This document shows positions 6,595 through 9,189 of a stretch of DNA of 9,189 bases, piece after piece. The notes beneath the pieces were generated by a model that was not told the origin of the DNA, ran no database searches, and worked only from the letters and a program-made list of their open reading frames with translations. The position numbers were made by a program, and so were the translations under genes. Origin of the DNA: JADFSZ01 sp022560555 [NCBI: PVC group bacterium] (GTDB lineage: Bacteria > GCA-001730085 > JADFSZ01); the NCBI GenBank assembly GCA_022560555.1, contig JADFSZ010000059.1, positions 1-9,189 on the forward strand, in the 5' to 3' direction. Position 1 is the stretch's first letter; every line of letters begins with the position of its first letter.

Positions 6595-7515
6595 ATGTTG
6601 ATAGGGGACAAAAGCTTGAAAATACTCGTTGTGGATGACGAAAATGACCTTGCGGAGATGATTAAATCGGCCGTTGAGCTTAAGTACAAATCGGATGTTT
6701 TTACCGCTAAGAACGGTCAGGATGGCCTTGAAGTTATCCGCAAGAAGAAGCCCAGTTATGTCATCAGTGATATCATGATGCCGGATATGGATGGCTTAGA
6801 TATGCTCAGAAGTCTCAGGAGCGATGAAAATAACATACCTGTGATTTTTATATCAGCTTTTGTGGACATTGAGAACACGATGGAAGCCATTCGGCTCGGG
6901 GCGGCTGATTTTATAAGAAAGCCCTTCAAAATCCATGAGCTATATCATTCCTTAGACCGGCTCATTGAACTGGACAAGCCTCAAGAGCAATTTACGCAGC
7001 CTTTGTCAGCCCTTGGCAAAATGAACTGGGAATTCGCCACAAAGGACTTCAATGTCCAGGTGTTTGCAAGCCAGTTAGCTCAATTTGTCACGAAGAGCCA
7101 TACCATACCCATTCATGAGAAAAACTCATTTTATGTGGTTGTGTCTGAAGCACTGCTGAATGCCCGGGAGCATGGAAACCTGGAAATGAGGTCTCATGTC
7201 AAGGATGAAGATATGGCAGAATATGAGCGTTTGATGAGTGAGCGCTTGAGGAATCCGGTAATGGCTAATCGAAAGATTCATATTACTTTTGAGCATGCAA
7301 ATCGGGACATCAAAATAACAATATCAGATGAGGGGTCAGGATTTGATCATCGATTGATAGATTCGGAAGAATTTTATAGTCATGACAATCTCATGAAACA
7401 GCATGGCAAGGGATTGCTGATTGTTAAAAGTTATATGGACAGTGTCATATTTAACGATAAAGGAAACACTATTACGTTAATCAAATCTATAAAAAAACCT
7501 CCAAAAACCTTCTAA
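6595..7515 (+). CDS. Response-regulator receiver fused to RsbW-type ATPase/serine kinase domain
   Basis: A 306-aa cytosolic signalling protein. Residues 8-125 form a CheY-like receiver: acidic pocket D14/D15, phosphoacceptor D59 in VISDIMMPDMDG, Ser87 at the switch position usually Thr/Ser, and K109 in RKPF. Residues about 144-300 form a GHKL ATPase: N-box SEALLNAREHGN (E185, N189, H193), G1 DEGSGFD (245-251) and G2 HGKGLLIV (270-277). There is no dimerisation/phosphoacceptor His, so it resembles RsbW/SpoIIAB anti-sigma kinases rather than sensor kinases. A charged insert of about 30 residues (198-226) follows the N-box. No cognate histidine kinase, anti-anti-sigma factor or sigma factor is nearby. 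Start: ATG 6595 has GAAGGAA 11 nt upstream (6577-6583); an in-frame TTG at 6616 has AGGGGA 7 nt upstream (6603-6608) and would begin at LKILVVDDE, so it is a real alternative (299 aa). Confidence 0.85.
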   Translation: MLIGDKSLKILVVDDENDLAEMIKSAVELKYKSDVFTAKNGQDGLEVIRKKKPSYVISDIMMPDMDGLDMLRSLRSDENNIPVIFISAFVDIENTMEAIRLGAADFIRKPFKIHELYHSLDRLIELDKPQEQFTQPLSALGKMNWEFATKDFNVQVFASQLAQFVTKSHTIPIHEKNSFYVVVSEALLNAREHGNLEMRSHVKDEDMAEYERLMSERLRNPVMANRKIHITFEHANRDIKITISDEGSGFDHRLIDSEEFYSHDNLMKQHGKGLLIVKSYMDSVIFNDKGNTITLIKSIKKPPKTF

Positions 7516-7624
7516 AAAAGACCTTAAATATTCAAAATAAGAAGATATGAAAATTCTACTAAAAAGGTCATGGTCACAATTAGATATTCCTCTCATTCAA
7601 TTAAATTCCTAATTTAGAGTGTTT

Positions 7625-8191
7625 ATGAAGATTGTACAGGAAAGTATTAATAAGAAAGAGTTATTTGAGATGGCTCAGACAACATTTGGGGACATGGTCA
7701 AAGCTGTTATCGATGTCGCACTTGAAGAATTGGCCGTAGATGCGGAGCTTAATTCGGACTTGGAGGCTTTATTTTTAGAGCAGGGTTCAAAGCGAAAAAA
7801 TCTGTGGGGCATCAATCTCTATCCTGAATTAGAGAGTCCTGAATTTATCGAATTTGACTCAATGATTAATATCCGTCCCTCGCAAGGAAATCGAAGTAGA
7901 GAAGTCGAAAACAAGGAAATTCGCGAAAAAATCGTAAATATTATCAATGAGAATGTGGAACAAATGACTGCTTATCATGAGAAGCTAGCCTTGGGGGGAT
8001 GGCAGAAAATGTCCTTTATGACCCAATTGGCAAACATTGGGAGTGAAGTCGAGCGAGCGATTAAATGGCGCGAAAAGAAAAATATACCCTATAGTCAAAG
8101 AGCGGCTGAGCGAGCACTTGAACTTATAGATTTAACTTTAGAATCCACAAAAAAGATATCCCGCCTTAAAGAAAAGAGGTGGCACGTATGA
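7625..8191 (+). CDS. DUF5674 domain fused to a second helical domain (C-terminus cut off)
   Basis: A 188-aa protein of unknown function. Residues 1-110 match my recollection of DUF5674: FGDMVKAVIDV (21-31), LEQGSKRKNLWGINLYPEL (51-69) and IEFDSMINIRPSQGNRSREV (75-94). Residues 114-188 start MTAYHEKLALGGWQ and contain ANIGSEVERAIKWREK (136-151) and a helical AAERALELIDLTL (160-172). They resemble a separate small-protein family of roughly 115-120 aa that normally continues where this frame ends. The junction sits exactly at CAA-ATG (7961-7966), as if a TAA stop just before an old start had become CAA. ATG 7625 is preferred over GTG 7619, because DUF5674 proteins begin MKI and TAGAG lies just upstream. 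The stop overlaps the next frame by ATGA. The real C-terminus appears to be in that next frame. Confidence 0.7.
   Translation: MKIVQESINKKELFEMAQTTFGDMVKAVIDVALEELAVDAELNSDLEALFLEQGSKRKNLWGINLYPELESPEFIEFDSMINIRPSQGNRSREVENKEIREKIVNIINENVEQMTAYHEKLALGGWQKMSFMTQLANIGSEVERAIKWREKKNIPYSQRAAERALELIDLTLESTKKISRLKEKRWHV
8168..8177 (+). repeat. 5-bp tandem duplication AAAGA-AAAGA breaking the frame
   Basis: CTT is followed by AAAGA AAAGA and then GGTGG. Removing one AAAGA restores CTT AAA GAG GTG GCA CGT ATG AGA GAA (LKEVARMRE) and joins the upstream 188-aa frame to the downstream 45-aa frame in one continuous reading frame. Confidence 0.75.
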
Positions 8192-8325
8192 GAGAATTAT
8201 TTGTTGATGATTTGTTCGATAAAAACAGCTATCATTCCACACCGGCCCAATGGAACAAGTATTTTCTAGCAATTACTTGCGCTGCCCGCTTAGAGAAAAA
8301 TAGTGTGCAAGTTAATTCTCAATAA
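8188..8325 (+). CDS. 45-aa frame, probable detached C-terminus of the preceding gene
   Basis: MRELFVDDLFDKNSYHSTPAQWNKYFLAITCAARLEK plus a short tail. It resembles the last part of the same family as residues 114-188 of the preceding protein (family members end with a pattern like RE-hydrophobic-x-D-x-F, then STxxxxxKYF, then AAR). It is one frame away from that gene. It could still be translated: ATG 8188 overlaps the upstream stop (ATGA) and GAGGT at 8176-8180 lies 7 nt before it, so the two halves may be made as separate, coupled chains. Alternatively it is a dead remnant, or the split is a sequencing error. The family assignment is from memory. Confidence 0.55.
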   Translation: MRELFVDDLFDKNSYHSTPAQWNKYFLAITCAARLEKNSVQVNSQ

Positions 8326-8379
8326 TCATTCCTGACAACACTTTTTGCGATCACTCCGAGGATAATTTCCGCGTATTAA

Positions 8380-8403
8380 AGGATTTAACCTATCCTAATT
8401 TTT
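8380..8403 (+). terminator. Weak candidate terminator
   Basis: A perfect 5-bp stem, AGGAT (8380-8384) and ATCCT (8392-8396), with a 7-base loop is followed by AATTTTT. It sits 55 bp after the 45-aa frame and before the next promoter, where a terminator is expected, but the stem is short and AT-rich. The rest of the 242-bp gap 8326-8567 shows no gene. Confidence 0.3.
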
Positions 8404-8475
8404 GATCAGTTATGAGTGGTATGTAGAAGAGAAGTGACGCTTAGACTTTTTCAGCCATAGATCAAGAAAGCTTTA

Positions 8476-8505
8476 TTGGATAAACATCGCTACAAATGTT
8501 ATAAT
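8476..8505 (+). promoter_or_regulatory. Extended -10 promoter of the nucleotidyltransferase module
   Basis: TGTTATAAT at 8497-8505 is a perfect TGnTATAAT element. TTGGAT at 8476-8481, 18 bp upstream of the TATAAT, gives the TTG of a -35. A start near 8512 leaves a leader of about 55 nt before the first gene. Confidence 0.6.
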
Positions 8506-8514
8506 TTATAACAT
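8496..8514. promoter_or_regulatory. Perfect 9-1-9 palindrome overlapping the -10: probable operator
   Basis: ATGTTATAATTTATAACAT has arms ATGTTATAA and TTATAACAT around a central T. Beyond it, ACAA (8492-8495) pairs with TTGT (8516-8519) if one G (8515) is skipped, lengthening the symmetry. It covers the -10 and the start site, where a bound dimer would block transcription. This is the usual layout of autoregulated toxin-antitoxin operons. Confidence 0.6.
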
Positions 8515-8567
8515 GTTGTAAAGCTTACAAGGCTATAGCTCGATAATCAAAATGGGATAATGATGTC

Positions 8568-8765
8568 ATGATAAATCGCAATCAAGCCAAATTGCTCAGT
8601 AAATTCAATCGGGAAATGATAGCCAATGAAAAGCGGACTTACCGGGCTTCTTTGAAGATATTTAAGATGCTTTACAAGGAATACCTTCAAATTGGCATCA
8701 AAACACCTCCCTTAAAAGATATGCAAACCTCTATCCGGATCGCAAAAATCTTGAATAGCCTATAA
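8568..8765 (+). CDS. Small basic protein, putative antitoxin-like partner of the nucleotidyltransferase
   Basis: A 65-aa, Lys/Arg-rich, helical protein with no signal peptide or membrane segment. The stretch TYRASLKIFKMLYKEYLQIGI (24-44), followed by a C-terminal IRIAKILNSL (56-65), resembles small proteins encoded directly upstream of DUF6036/AbiEii-type nucleotidyltransferases in other bacteria (recalled, not searched). The upstream ATG at 8563 meets a stop after two codons, so 8568 is the start; the ribosome site is weak (GGGA at 8554-8557). It is separated from the next gene by one base, so they form one operon under the palindromic promoter. It may be the antitoxin and may bind the palindrome, though no helix-turn-helix is obvious. 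Function is inferred from position only. Confidence 0.65.
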   Translation: MINRNQAKLLSKFNREMIANEKRTYRASLKIFKMLYKEYLQIGIKTPPLKDMQTSIRIAKILNSL

Positions 8766-8766
8766 A

Positions 8767-9189
8767 ATGGAATCCCTGCTTTGTAAAATAGCGCAGCAAC
8801 TCGACAAGAAAAATGTGCCATATATGCTGATAGGGGGACAAGCTGTCCTTGTATACGGTCGCCCGCGTTTGACCGATGATATCGATATCACGCTTGGCGT
8901 AGATATTGACCAGTTAGGCGATATTCAATCCATATCTAAATCCCTTAAATTCGGCCAATTAGTGCGAAATGTGCCGAAGTTTGTTCGGGATACCAATGTT
9001 TATCCGGTCAAGGATAAGGTCTCCGGAATACGCATTGATTTTATATTTTCTAATTCCATCTATGAAAAACAGGCCATCAAAAGAGCCAAGAAAATAAAGC
9101 TAAATGAATATAACATAAAATTCGCATCCGTCGAAGATGTTATCATACATAAAATCTTTTCTTCTAGGGCCATAGATCTGGAAGATATA
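8767..9189 (+). CDS. AbiEii/DUF6036-type nucleotidyltransferase, 3' end outside window
   Basis: The first 141 residues of an open frame that leaves the window without a stop. The polymerase-beta-like nucleotidyltransferase core is clear: GGQAVLVYGRPRLTDDIDI (23-41) with G23-G24, R34 and the metal-binding pair D38/D40, and a third acidic residue D91 in RIDFIF. The later stretch VEDVIIHKIFSSRAIDLEDI (122-141, K129) matches the conserved EDLIxHKxF...RxxDLxD pattern of AbiEii/DUF6036 proteins. Relatives include toxins of type IV-like abortive-infection systems and MenT-like enzymes that transfer nucleotides to tRNA ends. Others are uncharacterised, so toxin activity is inference. It starts one base after the preceding stop with no Shine-Dalgarno of its own, so translation probably depends on re-initiation from the 65-aa gene. 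Confidence 0.85.
   Translation, partial: MESLLCKIAQQLDKKNVPYMLIGGQAVLVYGRPRLTDDIDITLGVDIDQLGDIQSISKSLKFGQLVRNVPKFVRDTNVYPVKDKVSGIRIDFIFSNSIYEKQAIKRAKKIKLNEYNIKFASVEDVIIHKIFSSRAIDLEDI

Noticed and set aside
7520-7569. GACCTT/AAGGTC inverted pair after the receiver-ATPase gene as a terminator
   Set aside because: The arms are 6 bp with a loop of 38 bases and no T-run follows; probably chance.
8402-8465. TTGATC/GATCAA inverted pair flanking 52 bases, as ends of a small mobile element
   Set aside because: Only 6 bp, containing the common GATC palindrome, with no target duplication seen.

Overview
The window looks like the chromosome of a moderately AT-rich, Gram-negative-type bacterium. It joins a conserved housekeeping block (about 260-6190) to an accessory stretch (about 6190-9189). 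The DnaX N-terminus, the LysS, the HAD phosphatase that appears to belong to the TIGR01548-like group, the DUF5674 protein and the heptamer-rich intergenic DNA would fit an uncultured candidate phylum such as Omnitrophota. That placement is a guess from general resemblance; nothing here is a diagnostic marker.

Housekeeping block, all on +. A 163-bp field of degenerate heptamers (AAACTGG type, in two opposed halves) lies directly upstream of a UDP-glucuronate-4-epimerase-like NAD-dependent sugar epimerase. That gene overlaps by ATGA with a long HAD-family phosphatase. Next come lysS, then dnaX (preceded by its own promoter-like site), which overlaps ybaB/ebfC by ATGA, then yajC. The usual partners recR (after ybaB) and secD/secF (after yajC) are not in the window.

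Accessory block. About 400 bp after yajC contain no convincing gene, only a chain of tiny overlapping minus-strand reading frames and a hairpin. Then follow: a response-regulator receiver fused to an RsbW-type ATPase (a two-component/anti-sigma hybrid with an extended -10 promoter); a DUF5674 domain fused to a second helical domain whose C-terminus has been cut off into a separate 45-aa frame by what looks like a 5-bp tandem duplication (AAAGA twice); and a toxin-antitoxin-like pair, consisting of a small basic protein and an AbiEii/DUF6036-type nucleotidyltransferase. The pair is driven by an extended -10 promoter overlapped by a perfect 9-1-9 palindrome, and the nucleotidyltransferase runs off the window's right edge.

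The most notable observations are the reconstructable frameshift and domain fusion at 7625-8325, the palindrome-controlled nucleotidyltransferase module at 8476-9189, the opposed heptamer arrays at 96-258, and an in-frame A_AAA_AAA slippery heptamer near the 3' end of dnaX that leads straight to a -1-frame stop.
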